A DNA stretch of 64,000 bases from Paenibacillus apiarius (GTDB lineage: Bacteria > Bacillota > Bacilli > Paenibacillales > Paenibacillaceae). The DNA is taken from positions 2,646,501 to 2,710,500 of the forward strand of contig NZ_JAFFHZ010000001.1 in NCBI RefSeq assembly GCF_017052585.1. The letters run 5' to 3'. Below the pieces are notes generated by a model, which made no database searches, was not told the origin of the DNA, and saw only the letters and a program-made list of their open reading frames with translations. How positions within the stretch are numbered: position 1 is the stretch's first letter; the number at the start of each line of letters is the position of its first letter. Both the position numbers and the translations under genes were made by a program. Shown piece by piece: positions 25,536 through 34,882 of the stretch.

Positions 25536-25976
25536 ATGCCGGTAAAACCAGAACTGCTTGAACTGTCCACCCTGTTTAGGTTGCTGCTGAAACGGATGAC
25601 GAAGGAATGGAACAAGCGGATGATTGCGAACCTTTCGTTTTCGCAGTTCCGCATCCTTTATAAGCTCAATGAAGGGGGGAAGAAGAAAGTCTCCGAATTG
25701 GCGGAAGCATTGTGCATTACTTCTGGAGCGATTACCGGAGGCACGGATAAATTGATTAAAGAGGGATTGGCGGAGCGGAGAAGAGCGGAGGATGACCGCA
25801 GGGTCGTCTACATTTATATTACGGATAAAGGCAGAGAAATTGTGCAATTGATGCTGGAGCGTCAAAAAGAAACGATCTCCATGTTTTTTGCAAGCTTGCC
25901 GAATGAAGACGTCGGGCACTTGAAACGAATTTTCACTCAAATTTTAGAAAATACAGAGGGACAGCCAAAGGAGTAG
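25536..25976 (+). CDS. MarR family transcriptional regulator
   Basis: A 146-residue winged-helix dimer-forming regulator. The core reads LSFSQFRILYKLNEGGKKKVSELAEALCITSGAITGGTDKLIKEGLAERRRAEDDRRVVYIYITDKG, with the DDRR wing typical of the family. It is followed by a 14-TM exporter gene after ten bases, and preceded by a perfect-arm palindrome. The likely picture is self-repression and release by the exported drug. Confidence 0.92.
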   Translation: MPVKPELLELSTLFRLLLKRMTKEWNKRMIANLSFSQFRILYKLNEGGKKKVSELAEALCITSGAITGGTDKLIKEGLAERRRAEDDRRVVYIYITDKGREIVQLMLERQKETISMFFASLPNEDVGHLKRIFTQILENTEGQPKE

Positions 25977-25986
25977 AAGAAAAATC

Positions 25987-27636
25987 GTGGAACATTTGTC
26001 ACATAAACGAAAATTGACCATTATGATGGCCATTATCGCAGCGATGTTCTTCTCTGCGATTAATCAGACGATTGTCGGTACGGCGCTGCCCCGAATTATC
26101 GCCAAGCTTGGAGGCATGGATTATTATACATGGGTAATCACCATTTATATGCTGACCTCGACCATTGCGACGATATTAGTAGGGAAGCTGTCCGATATTT
26201 ACGGGCGCAAGCCGTTTATTCTTTCAGGCATTATATTTTTTATGATTGGCGCTTTCTTGTCCGGAACCTCGGCGGATATCATTCAGCTTATTATTTACCG
26301 CGGGATTCAAGGGATTGGAGCCGGGATTATTATGGCGACCGCCTTCACTGCCGTCGGTGATTTGTTCGCGCCGCGCGAGCGGGGCAAATGGACGGGAGTC
26401 ATGACCGCGGTGTTCGGCTTCTCCAGTGTCATCGGGCCGGCATTGGGCGGTTATATTGTGGACCATATGGATTGGAAATGGGTGTTTTGGATTTTCCTCC
26501 CGTTGGGCATCGTTGCCTTCCTGATGATTCTCATCCTTTTTCCGAAGGTGGAGCGCAAGCAATCGGAATCGATCGACTACGCGGGTTCATTATTCCTGAC
26601 GTTGACAATCGTGCCGCTGCTCCTTGCCTTCTCGTGGGCAGGCACGCAATATGCCTGGGACTCTCCGCAAATCATCCTGTTGTTTGCCGGAACGCTGGTC
26701 TCGCTGCTCATCTTCCTGGTTGTGCAGACGAGAGTGAAGAGTCCGGTGCTTCCGTTGTCATTATTTAAAAACGGCATCGTGACCATCTCGAATGTCATCG
26801 GATTTTTGATGAATGCGGGTATGATGGGGGCGCTGATTTATATTCCGTTTTTCGTGCAGGGCGTAATGGGCATCTCTCCGACCTATTCCGGTTACGTGAC
26901 GATGCCGATGTCCATCTTCATGGTCATCTCCAGCGCAATTAGCGGTCAACTGATTACGAAGACGGGGAAATACAAACGATTCGCGCTCGCGGGCATGCCG
27001 ATCATGATACTCGGCATGGTTATTATGAGCTTCATGGACAGCGTATGGATGGCTGTCGTCAGCATGATCGTATTCGGCTTCGGTCTCGGACTCGGGATGC
27101 CGGTCTTCACGCTTGCTGCGCAGAACGCAGTGCCGCCGCAGCAATTGGGCGTCGTCACCGCCTCCTCGCAGTTGTTCCGCAACTTGGGGGGAACGATCGG
27201 GATCGCCGTAATGGGCACCATTATGTCTTCACAGATAACCAGCAATCTGGAAGAAGCGGCCGCTTCGGGCAAAATGGTGGATTTGTCGCAGTTGGATCCA
27301 AAGGTTGCCGAACAGCTTCAAGCGTTTCATAACCCGCAAATGCTGCTGGACCAACCGAAATTGGAGCAGATTCACCAGAGCATGCCAGAGGCGCTGCAGT
27401 CGATCTTCTCGCAGATGATAGATATGCTGCGCGATGCGCTTAGCAGCTCGTTATCGACGGTGTTCTTATCCGGTGCGGCGCTGCTCGCCGTTGCCTTGGT
27501 ATTGGCTTTCTTCTTGAAGGAGATTCCGCTGCGGATGTCGAGCCGCGCGTCTTCCGCGCAAGAGGATGGCGCGTCCGCGGGCCAGACTGGCGATGAACCG
27601 GCGAAGCAAGTGTTGTTGGAGCAAACGGCGGAATAA
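25987..27636 (+). CDS. DHA2-family (14-TM) MFS multidrug exporter
   Basis: A 549-residue proton-drug antiporter with about fourteen membrane segments. Motif D1 is NQTIVGTALPRIIAKLGG, motif A is GKLSDIYGRKP, motif B is YRGIQGIGAG, and motif C is VIGPALGGYIVD, which together define the DHA2 (EmrB/QacA-like) group. A cytoplasmic or periplasmic loop (about 430-480) and a polar tail (about 520-549) follow. The start is GTG after CAAAGGAG. It is co-transcribed with the upstream MarR gene and probably exports hydrophobic toxins. Confidence 0.92.
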   Translation: MEHLSHKRKLTIMMAIIAAMFFSAINQTIVGTALPRIIAKLGGMDYYTWVITIYMLTSTIATILVGKLSDIYGRKPFILSGIIFFMIGAFLSGTSADIIQLIIYRGIQGIGAGIIMATAFTAVGDLFAPRERGKWTGVMTAVFGFSSVIGPALGGYIVDHMDWKWVFWIFLPLGIVAFLMILILFPKVERKQSESIDYAGSLFLTLTIVPLLLAFSWAGTQYAWDSPQIILLFAGTLVSLLIFLVVQTRVKSPVLPLSLFKNGIVTISNVIGFLMNAGMMGALIYIPFFVQGVMGISPTYSGYVTMPMSIFMVISSAISGQLITKTGKYKRFALAGMPIMILGMVIMSFMDSVWMAVVSMIVFGFGLGLGMPVFTLAAQNAVPPQQLGVVTASSQLFRNLGGTIGIAVMGTIMSSQITSNLEEAAASGKMVDLSQLDPKVAEQLQAFHNPQMLLDQPKLEQIHQSMPEALQSIFSQMIDMLRDALSSSLSTVFLSGAALLAVALVLAFFLKEIPLRMSSRASSAQEDGASAGQTGDEPAKQVLLEQTAE

Positions 27637-27687
27637 TAAATGGAATAAGACGGAAACGTGCATGGCGGCGTTATCAGACCGGCGGCG

Positions 27688-27722
27688 GGCGGGGCAGGAG
27701 ACTGTTCCTGTCCCGCCATTTT
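27688..27722 (+). terminator. Terminator after the MFS exporter gene
   Basis: GGCGGGGCAGGA pairs with TCCTGTCCCGCC around six bases, then ATTTTTG. Confidence 0.85.
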
Positions 27723-27823
27723 TGTGCTTTAGGCCTTTCGAGGCTCTGAAGGAGAATCAGGCTCGTCTCTCAGTCCATTTTCCTCTTCGAAAAAGGGGCG
27801 GGCCGGTTGAATCGCATAAAAGG

Positions 27824-28546
27824 TCACATCCGTCTTGCATACTTGGAACGCTCGAATGCCGATCTCGTTCCTGCCGCGGACCGGCGGTTGGAATGGAAGA
27901 ACAATCCCATGGCAACCCGGGCGCACGCTATCGCCACAACGGTGAACAGAAGGGACCAGAAGACGGCGGGAATGAGCGTGGCTTCGCTTAGATTGGCCGC
28001 GTCGCCCGCTTGCGCAGGCTGCTGGATGGACGCAACGACAAGGAACAACGGCCCCAGGACGGATTCCACCAAGCAAATAAAAGCGACCAGCAAATAATAA
28101 AAATCGCGCAGCCAGCGCCAGGGCGCGAAATATATGGTTGCGCTCAGCGCGATGAACCCGATGCACCACGTGACCCCGAATGAATTGCGCACGAAGAAGA
28201 GAACGCTCGCCAGGGCCAATACGGTTACTGTAATTAAACCGGCTTGCTGCTTTCCGCGCGAATACATATAGAACAGCAGCACAGTGAACAAGGCGGAAAT
28301 GATATACCCCGCAAGGGAGATAGGAATGAACCGCCACGAATGGGCCACGGACGAGTAGGTGACCCCGCTGTGGTCGGCGAATAGATGAATATACTGCACC
28401 TTGCCGGATAAAATCAGCGTAACGATTGCATGGCCGAATTCATGCACTAATGTATCGACGTTCCGGAAAAAGGACGAGAACGGAATCCAGCGCGTCAAGA
28501 TGGCTACCCCGGCGATAAAAGCGATTGTCTTCCACCATTTATTCAT
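27824..28546 (-). CDS. M50-family membrane metallopeptidase
   Basis: A 240-residue integral membrane protein with about six membrane segments. The zinc motif HEFGH (TLVHEFGHAIVTLILSG, about residues 35-39) lies in the first third. The second ligand of M50 enzymes (often an Asp in a later helix) is not evident, so this fits the M50B-like branch of small putative proteases. FFRNVDTLVHEFGHA and SWRFIPISLAGYIISALF are typical of this branch. It stands alone; the region 27723-27823 converging on it has no other gene. Substrate unknown. Confidence 0.82.
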   Translation of the reverse strand: MNKWWKTIAFIAGVAILTRWIPFSSFFRNVDTLVHEFGHAIVTLILSGKVQYIHLFADHSGVTYSSVAHSWRFIPISLAGYIISALFTVLLFYMYSRGKQQAGLITVTVLALASVLFFVRNSFGVTWCIGFIALSATIYFAPWRWLRDFYYLLVAFICLVESVLGPLFLVVASIQQPAQAGDAANLSEATLIPAVFWSLLFTVVAIACARVAMGLFFHSNRRSAAGTRSAFERSKYARRM

Positions 28547-28938
28547 AAATAATGATCAACCTCCGCAATCCAATTCTTCATACCGAGCATATTACAAAGG
28601 CGATGTCATGTAAAATACATTGTAGATTTGGATGGAAATAATTGAGAAAAAAACGATAAACATGTCGTCCAAGTTCTGTTTTTGTCGAATAGACAGTACT
28701 ATTGGCGTAAGTTGTTTACAAGATCGGCAAAAGTAGTATACTTGTTCCGTATGAAACTTCTTCCAAGGAAACTTTCGCCTTTTACCTCACCTTAGAACAT
28801 CCCTCTACTTTATTTTCACGATTATCGCGTAGACAAGAACGAAATATAAAGGGAACCGGCGGACGATATGCTGGCGCTGGCGCACTATATTCTGCATGAG
28901 AAGGACATGGGTCAATGAAGTGAATCGGGAGGGAAACC
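28547..28938. other. Gap upstream of the c-di-GMP enzyme gene
   Basis: About 390 bp without a supported gene. A short open stretch (about 28856-28918) reads like the tail of a lost gene (DDMLALAHYILHEKDMG), but it starts after a stop codon and is too short to assign. No symmetric operator was found. GGGAGGG precedes the next start. Confidence 0.45.
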
Positions 28939-31209
28939 ATGGAACTGAATCGCGTGATTCAGCGGCGAGCGCAAGATGAAATGATCGAATGGATCGACTC
29001 ATCCAGGCGAAGGGCTAGAGAGTCAGGCTTGAATTCGATGAAGATCCCAATGTTTCGCAGCGTAATGACGCAATCGGAACTCATTTGCAAGCGCTTAGCT
29101 TATGAGGAAATATTGTCGGTCATCCGTTTTTTCATAGACAAATTGTTGAATCAGCTGCAGGGAACACCCATTATGATCGTCATCTCCGACGAGAAAGGCT
29201 ACATGCTGGAATTGGCCGGAGATGAGACGATGAAGCAAACGGTTACGCAATTGGGCATTAAGGAAGGCGTGCAGTTTGCGGAAGAAGAGTGCGGAACGAA
29301 CGGGATCAACCTTGCTCTGAATCATCGCAGTCCGGTGCAATTAATCGGCACTCAGCACTACCATCAGTTCTTTCACTCCAAGGTATGTTATTCAGTGCCA
29401 TTTCATTATACAGATATCAACAATTTACTAGGAACGATTTCCATTATGACATCGCTCGAGCAAGCCCATCCTTATTTCTTGACGATGCTCATTACGGTAG
29501 TTGATTCTATCGAGCGCGAACTCCTTCTCCGCAGGCAGAACAGGAAATTAAACATTTTGAACCATATCATGATGGACACGACCCGCAACGGCATTATCAT
29601 TACCGACAGAGAAGGACGCATCATGGAATTCAATACGTATGCCGAGAATCTGACCGGTCTCACGAAGGAACAATTAATCGGCCGGCCTGTAATTGATCTG
29701 GCTCCAATGGGGCCTTATATCGACAAGGTGATTCGGCACGGAGACAAGCATGAAGATATCGAGATTGTCATCGATCATCTTTCTGGTCAGACCAAGTGTG
29801 TCTGCTTATTTGATGCGTTGCCGATTCTGGATGAGTACGACAACCCGATTGGGGCGTTCGGACAGTTCCGGGACATTACGGAACGATACGAGGCAGAGGA
29901 ACGGTACAACTATCTCGCTTATCACGATGATCTGACCGGGCTCCCCAACCGCAGGCATTATAACGATCATTTAAACGGACTTTTGACGGAGGCGAAGAAG
30001 AACAAGCATATGCTTGCCGTCCTTTATCTCGATTTGGACCGTTTCAAGCTTGTCAATGATACGCTAGGTCACAGCAAAGGGGACTATCTTCTGCAAAAAG
30101 TGGCCGAGCGTCTGCGGAAATGCCTGCTGGACGAGACCGTGACTCGTATGGGCGGGGACGAGTTTTCCATCTTGCTGTCCAATGTAAGAGACTCTAACGA
30201 CGCGGTGCAGGCCGCGCAGCAGGTGCTCCAGCTGTTTGAACAGGATTTTGTCATTGACCATTACCAATTCCGGCTGTCGACAAGCATTGGCATCTCGATT
30301 TATCCGCATGACGGGCTGGATGCAGAAACGCTGCTAACGCATGCGGACATGGCCATGTACCAGGCCAAAGCGATCGGGAAAAACCGGTATATGGTCTATA
30401 CTCCGTCGATGGTTCGTCAATCCCACGAGAAGCTGACGATGGAGACGGATCTGCGCAAGGCGGTGGAGCATCAAGAGCTCGTCTTGTATTATCAGCCCCA
30501 AGTCAAGATACGAACGGGCGAGATCGTCGGCATGGAGGCGTTGCTGCGCTGGAAGCATCCGAAGAATGGGCTCATTCTGCCGGCTGACTTCATACCGTTG
30601 GCGGAAGAAACGGGCATCATTGTCCCCATTGGGGAGTGGGTGCTGCATGAGGTTTGCCGTCACATGTCGGACTGGGAGCAATCCGGCTTGCGGCCGATGA
30701 AGATTTCTGTCAATTTGTCGCCTTACCAATTCCTGAACAGCAACTGCGTAGATTCCGTCGAGCGTGTGTTGAAGCGCACCGGAATCAATCCGCGGCAGCT
30801 TGAGCTCGAAATTACGGAGAGCATGACCATGGATGTAGAACAAGCGACTCCGATCACTCATCAACTCCGTAATTTGGGCGTGCAAATTAGCATCGATGAC
30901 TTCGGGACAAGCTACAGCTCGCTGAATTATTTGAAAAAGTTTTCCGTGCATCGCCTCAAAATCGACCGGTCGTTCGTGAAAGACTTGGCGAGTGAAGAGC
31001 ATAACCGGCAAATCGTTGGCACAATCATTACGATGGCGCATAAGCTTGGGCTGGAGGTGGTGGCGGAAGGAGTGGAGACGGCGGAACAGCTGTCCTTCTT
31101 GTCCGAACAGAGGTGCGATGAGGCGCAAGGCCATCTGTTCAGCGCTCCTCTGCCGGCCCATGTCATTGCAGAGAAGCTGCATGGGTCATGGTCCAAGCCG
31201 CTGAGTTAA
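28939..31209 (+). CDS. GAF-PAS-GGDEF-EAL cyclic-di-GMP enzyme
   Basis: A 756-residue cytoplasmic signalling protein. Residues 1-200 match the N-terminal GAF sensor of AcoR/NtrC-type activators (GVQFAEEECGTNGINLALNHRSPVQLIGTQHYHQFFHSKVCYSVPFH). A PAS domain follows (about 205-325; GIIITDREGRIMEFNTYAENLTGLT). Next is GGDEF with the active motif MGGDEF at 404-409, and EAL with EALLRW at 533-538 plus the downstream metal sites (NLSPYQF, ELEITESM, SIDDFGTSYSS, KIDRSFV). Both catalytic domains look intact, so it could make or break c-di-GMP. The GAF probably senses a small molecule. Transcribed alone. Confidence 0.93.
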   Translation: MELNRVIQRRAQDEMIEWIDSSRRRARESGLNSMKIPMFRSVMTQSELICKRLAYEEILSVIRFFIDKLLNQLQGTPIMIVISDEKGYMLELAGDETMKQTVTQLGIKEGVQFAEEECGTNGINLALNHRSPVQLIGTQHYHQFFHSKVCYSVPFHYTDINNLLGTISIMTSLEQAHPYFLTMLITVVDSIERELLLRRQNRKLNILNHIMMDTTRNGIIITDREGRIMEFNTYAENLTGLTKEQLIGRPVIDLAPMGPYIDKVIRHGDKHEDIEIVIDHLSGQTKCVCLFDALPILDEYDNPIGAFGQFRDITERYEAEERYNYLAYHDDLTGLPNRRHYNDHLNGLLTEAKKNKHMLAVLYLDLDRFKLVNDTLGHSKGDYLLQKVAERLRKCLLDETVTRMGGDEFSILLSNVRDSNDAVQAAQQVLQLFEQDFVIDHYQFRLSTSIGISIYPHDGLDAETLLTHADMAMYQAKAIGKNRYMVYTPSMVRQSHEKLTMETDLRKAVEHQELVLYYQPQVKIRTGEIVGMEALLRWKHPKNGLILPADFIPLAEETGIIVPIGEWVLHEVCRHMSDWEQSGLRPMKISVNLSPYQFLNSNCVDSVERVLKRTGINPRQLELEITESMTMDVEQATPITHQLRNLGVQISIDDFGTSYSSLNYLKKFSVHRLKIDRSFVKDLASEEHNRQIVGTIITMAHKLGLEVVAEGVETAEQLSFLSEQRCDEAQGHLFSAPLPAHVIAEKLHGSWSKPLS

Positions 31210-31235
31210 TTTAAATCGAAAAGGAGTTATCATCT

Positions 31236-32987
31236 ATGACGAAGGTCTATTCGCTGCTTGTAGAACATTTTCGAAAATGGGGGGTTACCCATGTATTCGG
31301 GATTCCTGGAAAATCAATTTCGCCGTTGATGCTGGAATGCGAGACGCGCGGCATCGAGTTCGTGCTCGCACGGCATGAGGCAGGAGCGGGATTTATGGCC
31401 GGCGGCTATGCCATGACGCATCAGACGCTTGGTGTGGCCATTGGCACGTCTGGACCGGGGGGAACGAATATGCTCACCGCTGCAGGACAAGCCCAAGCTT
31501 ATAACATGCCCGTTCTGTTCATTACCGGCCAGCCTTCCATCCGTGATAGCGGGAAAGCGTTAGGGCAGGATTCGAGCCCGTTCACAACCGATCTGGTGAA
31601 AATGTTCGAGCCTGTCACGGTATTCAGCGCCCGCATTGAGCGGGAGGACCTGGTAGCCCGGTATTTGCAGCATGCGGTGGAGCAGGCCTTGACTGGCGTA
31701 AGGGGTCCCGTTCATCTATGTGTTCCGTTCGATATATTGATGGCGGATATAGAACCTTTCGACCTGCCATTGCCAGAGAGCCGCCGCCGAGTCGTGTCGC
31801 CGGACGTTGAAGCCGTCATTCCGCTGCTGGAGCAAGCGAAGAGCCCGGTTCTATTCATCGGCAAAGGCGTGTTGGCCGCAGAGGCATGCGATGAAGTGCG
31901 CGTCATCGCGGAGCATTGGCGAATCCCGGTGATTTGCACGCCCGGCGGGAAAGGAGCGTTCCCTACCCGGCATCCGCTTTGCCTTGGCAACTTCGGGTTG
32001 GGCGGGACGGAGCAGGCCCGCGCCTACTTGAAGTCGGGCGTCGATCTCATGCTGGCCATCGGCACCAAGCTTAGCGATATGACGCTGTCCGGCTTTACAG
32101 AGGATATGGCTCCGGAACAAATCGTACATTTTAATTATGACTTGACCTTTGTAGGCAAATCAATTGCTGTGCCTACGCTGGCTGTTCCCGGCGATGCCAA
32201 GCTGAATTTGCAGACACTCATCCAGAAGGCTGGCGCTGCTGGGAAGGCAGGACCGGATGAGATGGAGGTTCCGCTGGCTAATACGGCAGCTGCCGCTTCT
32301 GCGACAACTGCAGAGGCAGGAAGTTGCCAGTCTGCCGCCTCATCCGTCGATACGGAGAGCTGCATGTCTGCTGTGACCGCCGTACAGGCCTTGCGGAAGG
32401 CGCTGCCGGATGAGGCTGTCCTGTTCGGCGATGACGGCAGTCATACGTTCTATGCTATCCGTCATTACGACATACGGGAAGCAGGCACGTTTTATTTTGA
32501 CGATGTGTTCGGAGCGATGGGACACGCTATCGGCTATGCCATCGGCGCGAGCATCGGTGCCCCGGACAAGCCAATCGTCTGTTTGACTGGCGATGGATGC
32601 GCCATGATGCACGGCAACGAGATTTCCACCGCGGCGAATCATCAGGTTCCCGTCATTATCGTCGTATTGAACAACGGCCGCTTGGACATGGTCGACAAAG
32701 GGATGTCGTATCTGAACGGCCGTTCTGTCGGCGCAATATATTCGAAGCCCCTGAATACCGTACTATATGCGCAGTCGATGGGGGCGGACGCGCATTGCTG
32801 CCGGACGGAAGCAGAGATCGTCTCATCCGTGCAGGAGGCGCTGAGAACGAAGAAGCCGACGGTCATTGAAGTGATGGTCGATCCTTTGGAGATTCCGCCG
32901 ATATTGACCAGATTGCTTAGTATGGACGATAAGCAGAGTGAACAAGCGCAAGGAGGGGAATGGCTTGGCTCAGAACCGCATGAATGA
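31236..32987 (+). CDS. Thiamine-diphosphate enzyme, acetolactate-synthase-like
   Basis: A 583-residue ThDP-dependent enzyme. The N-terminal domain has the activating Glu (LARHEAGAGFMAGGYA, Glu47), the central FAD/NAD-like domain runs about 195-335, and the C-terminal ThDP motif is GDGCAMMHGNEISTAANHQVPVIIVVLNN. Unlike typical acetolactate synthases, an Ala-rich linker (about 330-370, AAAASATTAEAGSCQSAAS) joins the second and third domains. It overlaps a carboxymuconolactone-decarboxylase-like gene by 23 bases, which suggests a catabolic pair rather than branched-chain synthesis. Substrate unknown. Confidence 0.85.
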   Translation: MTKVYSLLVEHFRKWGVTHVFGIPGKSISPLMLECETRGIEFVLARHEAGAGFMAGGYAMTHQTLGVAIGTSGPGGTNMLTAAGQAQAYNMPVLFITGQPSIRDSGKALGQDSSPFTTDLVKMFEPVTVFSARIEREDLVARYLQHAVEQALTGVRGPVHLCVPFDILMADIEPFDLPLPESRRRVVSPDVEAVIPLLEQAKSPVLFIGKGVLAAEACDEVRVIAEHWRIPVICTPGGKGAFPTRHPLCLGNFGLGGTEQARAYLKSGVDLMLAIGTKLSDMTLSGFTEDMAPEQIVHFNYDLTFVGKSIAVPTLAVPGDAKLNLQTLIQKAGAAGKAGPDEMEVPLANTAAAASATTAEAGSCQSAASSVDTESCMSAVTAVQALRKALPDEAVLFGDDGSHTFYAIRHYDIREAGTFYFDDVFGAMGHAIGYAIGASIGAPDKPIVCLTGDGCAMMHGNEISTAANHQVPVIIVVLNNGRLDMVDKGMSYLNGRSVGAIYSKPLNTVLYAQSMGADAHCCRTEAEIVSSVQEALRTKKPTVIEVMVDPLEIPPILTRLLSMDDKQSEQAQGGEWLGSEPHE

Positions 32988-33375
32988 GCATCGGTATGAA
33001 CGGGGCTTGGAAGTGTTTCAACACATGGCCGGAGCAAAAGGAATGGCGGCGTTGGAGAAGGTTCGCCGAAGTTATCCCGATATGGCCGAGTTTATTATCG
33101 CTAATGGCTTCGGGGACATTTACGCCCGTCCTGGACTGGACTTGAAGCAGAGGGAATTGATTACGCTGTCGTCCCTTATAACTCAGGGAGCTGCCGAGGA
33201 GTTGACGATGCACGTGAATGTGGCATTGAATGTCGGGCTCACCCCGGAAGAACTGATCGAGGTTGTCATACAATGCACGGCCTATGCGGGATTTCCGAAG
33301 GCGCTCAGCGCGTTCAATGTCATGATTGGAGAATTCCGCAAACGCGGGATTGAACTGACGGCAGGCCCAGCCTAG
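32965..33375 (+). CDS. Carboxymuconolactone decarboxylase family protein
   Basis: A 136-residue CMD/AhpD-fold protein. The family core LKQRELITLSSLITQGAAEELTMHVNVALNVGLTPEELIEVVIQCTAYAGFPKALSAFNV is clear. It lacks the CxxC of AhpD-type peroxidase partners (the position reads GAAEEL), so it is the decarboxylase-like type. The TTG at 32965 was chosen, eight bases after AAGGAGG; ATG 32980 is an alternative. It overlaps the ThDP-enzyme gene and probably acts in the same pathway. Confidence 0.88.
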   Translation: MAQNRMNEHRYERGLEVFQHMAGAKGMAALEKVRRSYPDMAEFIIANGFGDIYARPGLDLKQRELITLSSLITQGAAEELTMHVNVALNVGLTPEELIEVVIQCTAYAGFPKALSAFNVMIGEFRKRGIELTAGPA

Positions 33376-33540
33376 ATCGGGACGTTCCATTTAGATAAGG
33401 GCAAGCGGCGCAGGGAGTTTTTCCTTGCGCTCTTTTTATTTGCCGTAGACGATATGGCCTGTATATGGCAGTTATGGCGTGTGCGCTGACAAGCTTCAAT
33501 AACGAGCGGCTTGCTATTTTTAAGCACATGTAATATAAAT

Positions 33541-33556
33541 GCATGTAAATACATGC
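33541..33556. promoter_or_regulatory. Palindrome upstream of mug
   Basis: GCATGTAAATACATGC has perfect 7-bp arms around AA, 25 bp before the mug start. Operator-like by symmetry only. Confidence 0.4.
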
Positions 33557-33580
33557 GCGGCAATTCAGGAGGCGAAGCAT

Positions 33581-34081
33581 ATGAATTCAATACCGGATCA
33601 TCTGGCGCATGAGCTGTCCATCCTGTTCGTCGGCTATAATCCGAGCTTGAAGTCGGGCGAGACGGGGCATCATTATGCCAATCCGCGCAACCGCTTCTGG
33701 CATATCATCCATCGGGCCGGGCTGACGCCGCGGCTGTACCGGGCAGAAGAGGACGGGGATTTGCTGGAGCTGGGCTACGGCTTCACGAATATAGTGGCGC
33801 GTCCGACCCGTACGGCGGCGGAGATTACGTCTAGGGAATATGAGCAGGGCCGGGACGGGCTCCGGCACAAGATTGAAACATATAAGCCGAAGACGGTCTG
33901 CTTCGTCGGGAAAGGGGTATATGAAGCGTACAGCGGCAGGAGAGACATAAGCTGGGGATACCAGCGCGAACCAGTCGTTCCCGGCGTGCGCGAGTTCGTC
34001 GCTCCTTCCTCAAGCGGCTTAGTCCGTATGAAAATAGACGAAATCGTTGCTATTTTTAAGCAGATCTGTTCCACACAGTGA
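33581..34081 (+). CDS. mug: G/U(T) mismatch-specific uracil-DNA glycosylase
   Basis: A 166-residue DNA repair enzyme of the Mug/TDG family that removes uracil or thymine mispaired with guanine. The active-site motif is VGYNPSLKSGETGHHYANPRNRFWHIIHRAG (Asn in GYNPS), and the second motif VAPSSSGLVR inserts into the DNA. A full-length family member. The ATG at 33581 follows CAGGAGG; earlier in-frame starts lack a site. Transcribed alone. A weak hairpin with T run about 33410-33440 ends the upstream CMD operon. Confidence 0.9.
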   Translation: MNSIPDHLAHELSILFVGYNPSLKSGETGHHYANPRNRFWHIIHRAGLTPRLYRAEEDGDLLELGYGFTNIVARPTRTAAEITSREYEQGRDGLRHKIETYKPKTVCFVGKGVYEAYSGRRDISWGYQREPVVPGVREFVAPSSSGLVRMKIDEIVAIFKQICSTQ

Positions 34082-34302
34082 AATGGGGACCTGGTTTACT
34101 TTTGTTATTAGCTCTGAGAAGGAGCATTGGCGAGCATTATTGCAAGCGCCCCTATTTGCAAGCGTTGTCACGGTGAATGCGCAAAGCAGAGAGGGCCTCA
34201 GTCTTTCTCGCCCTGTTTTCCTAATCATTCCTCTGTCTTTATACTTATACAAGAGTGTAAGTGTTTCGGATAGATGACTAATGAGCGAGGAGTGGCTTTT
34301 AC

Positions 34303-34476
34303 TTGAGTAATGAAAATGTGTTAGACCGCCGGAATGAAATGCTGAGACGAAACATTCAGCAATATCTTGTCCAAGACAATCAACACGGCCTGAGCGCGCA
34401 GGAGCAGCACTTCCTGCAGCATATGATTAAAGAGCTGCATCAGAACATGCATGAGATGAATGCAAGCCATAAATAG
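34303..34476 (+). CDS. Small conserved-looking protein, 57 aa
   Basis: A 57-residue helical, hydrophilic protein (MSNENVLDRRNEMLRRNIQ at the start, HFLQHMIKELHQNMHEM at the end) with a TTG start and CGAGGAG upstream. A strong terminator follows 12 bp after the stop, which supports a real transcript. Its Gln/His/Met-rich amphipathic helices resemble small spore or stress proteins of Paenibacillus, but I do not recognise a family. Confidence 0.65.
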   Translation: MSNENVLDRRNEMLRRNIQQYLVQDNQHGLSAQEQHFLQHMIKELHQNMHEMNASHK

Positions 34477-34487
34477 GACGGATATCG

Positions 34488-34518
34488 AAGCGCCTGCACG
34501 CAGCAGGCGCTTTTTTTT
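34488..34518 (+). terminator. Terminator after the 57-aa gene
   Basis: AAGCGCCTGC pairs with GCAGGCGCTT around five bases, followed by a run of T. A strong, typical Rho-independent terminator. Confidence 0.9.
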
Positions 34519-34882
34519 GATTATGACAATATAAAGAATACTTTTGGATATTGTACCGGGGCATGGCAACTCCGCTCCGCTTGACCTTAGATCCACGCTC
34601 CCCAACGTTCTGAAACGCGTCATCATGATGTGAGTGAGCCATCCGAATTGTCCATTTTACATGTCCTGATTGAAGGGGAGAACGAGCAAAAGAGCGGCTA
34701 ACACGGTCTCCCTCCCGGTTGAGGAGACAAGCCGTTGATGCGGCCGCAGTACTAATTTCGGGATCAGGGAAGTAAATTGGAAGTAGAATCGGCACACGGG
34801 CCATAGTAAGTACGGTATTCGAAAGCCCGTGGCCGCCCAGGGAGAGAAACGTACAGTCCGAACTCGAGGAGGATCAAATCAG
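34519..34882. other. Gap upstream of the fatty-acid-hydroxylase-like gene
   Basis: About 360 bp with no supported gene. Minus-strand frames here lack family features. GAGGAGG (34866-34872) is the ribosome site of the next gene. No operator or riboswitch was recognised. Confidence 0.45.

Noticed and set aside
30334..31182. 282-codon minus-strand frame
   Set aside because: Mirror of the EAL domain of the c-di-GMP enzyme.
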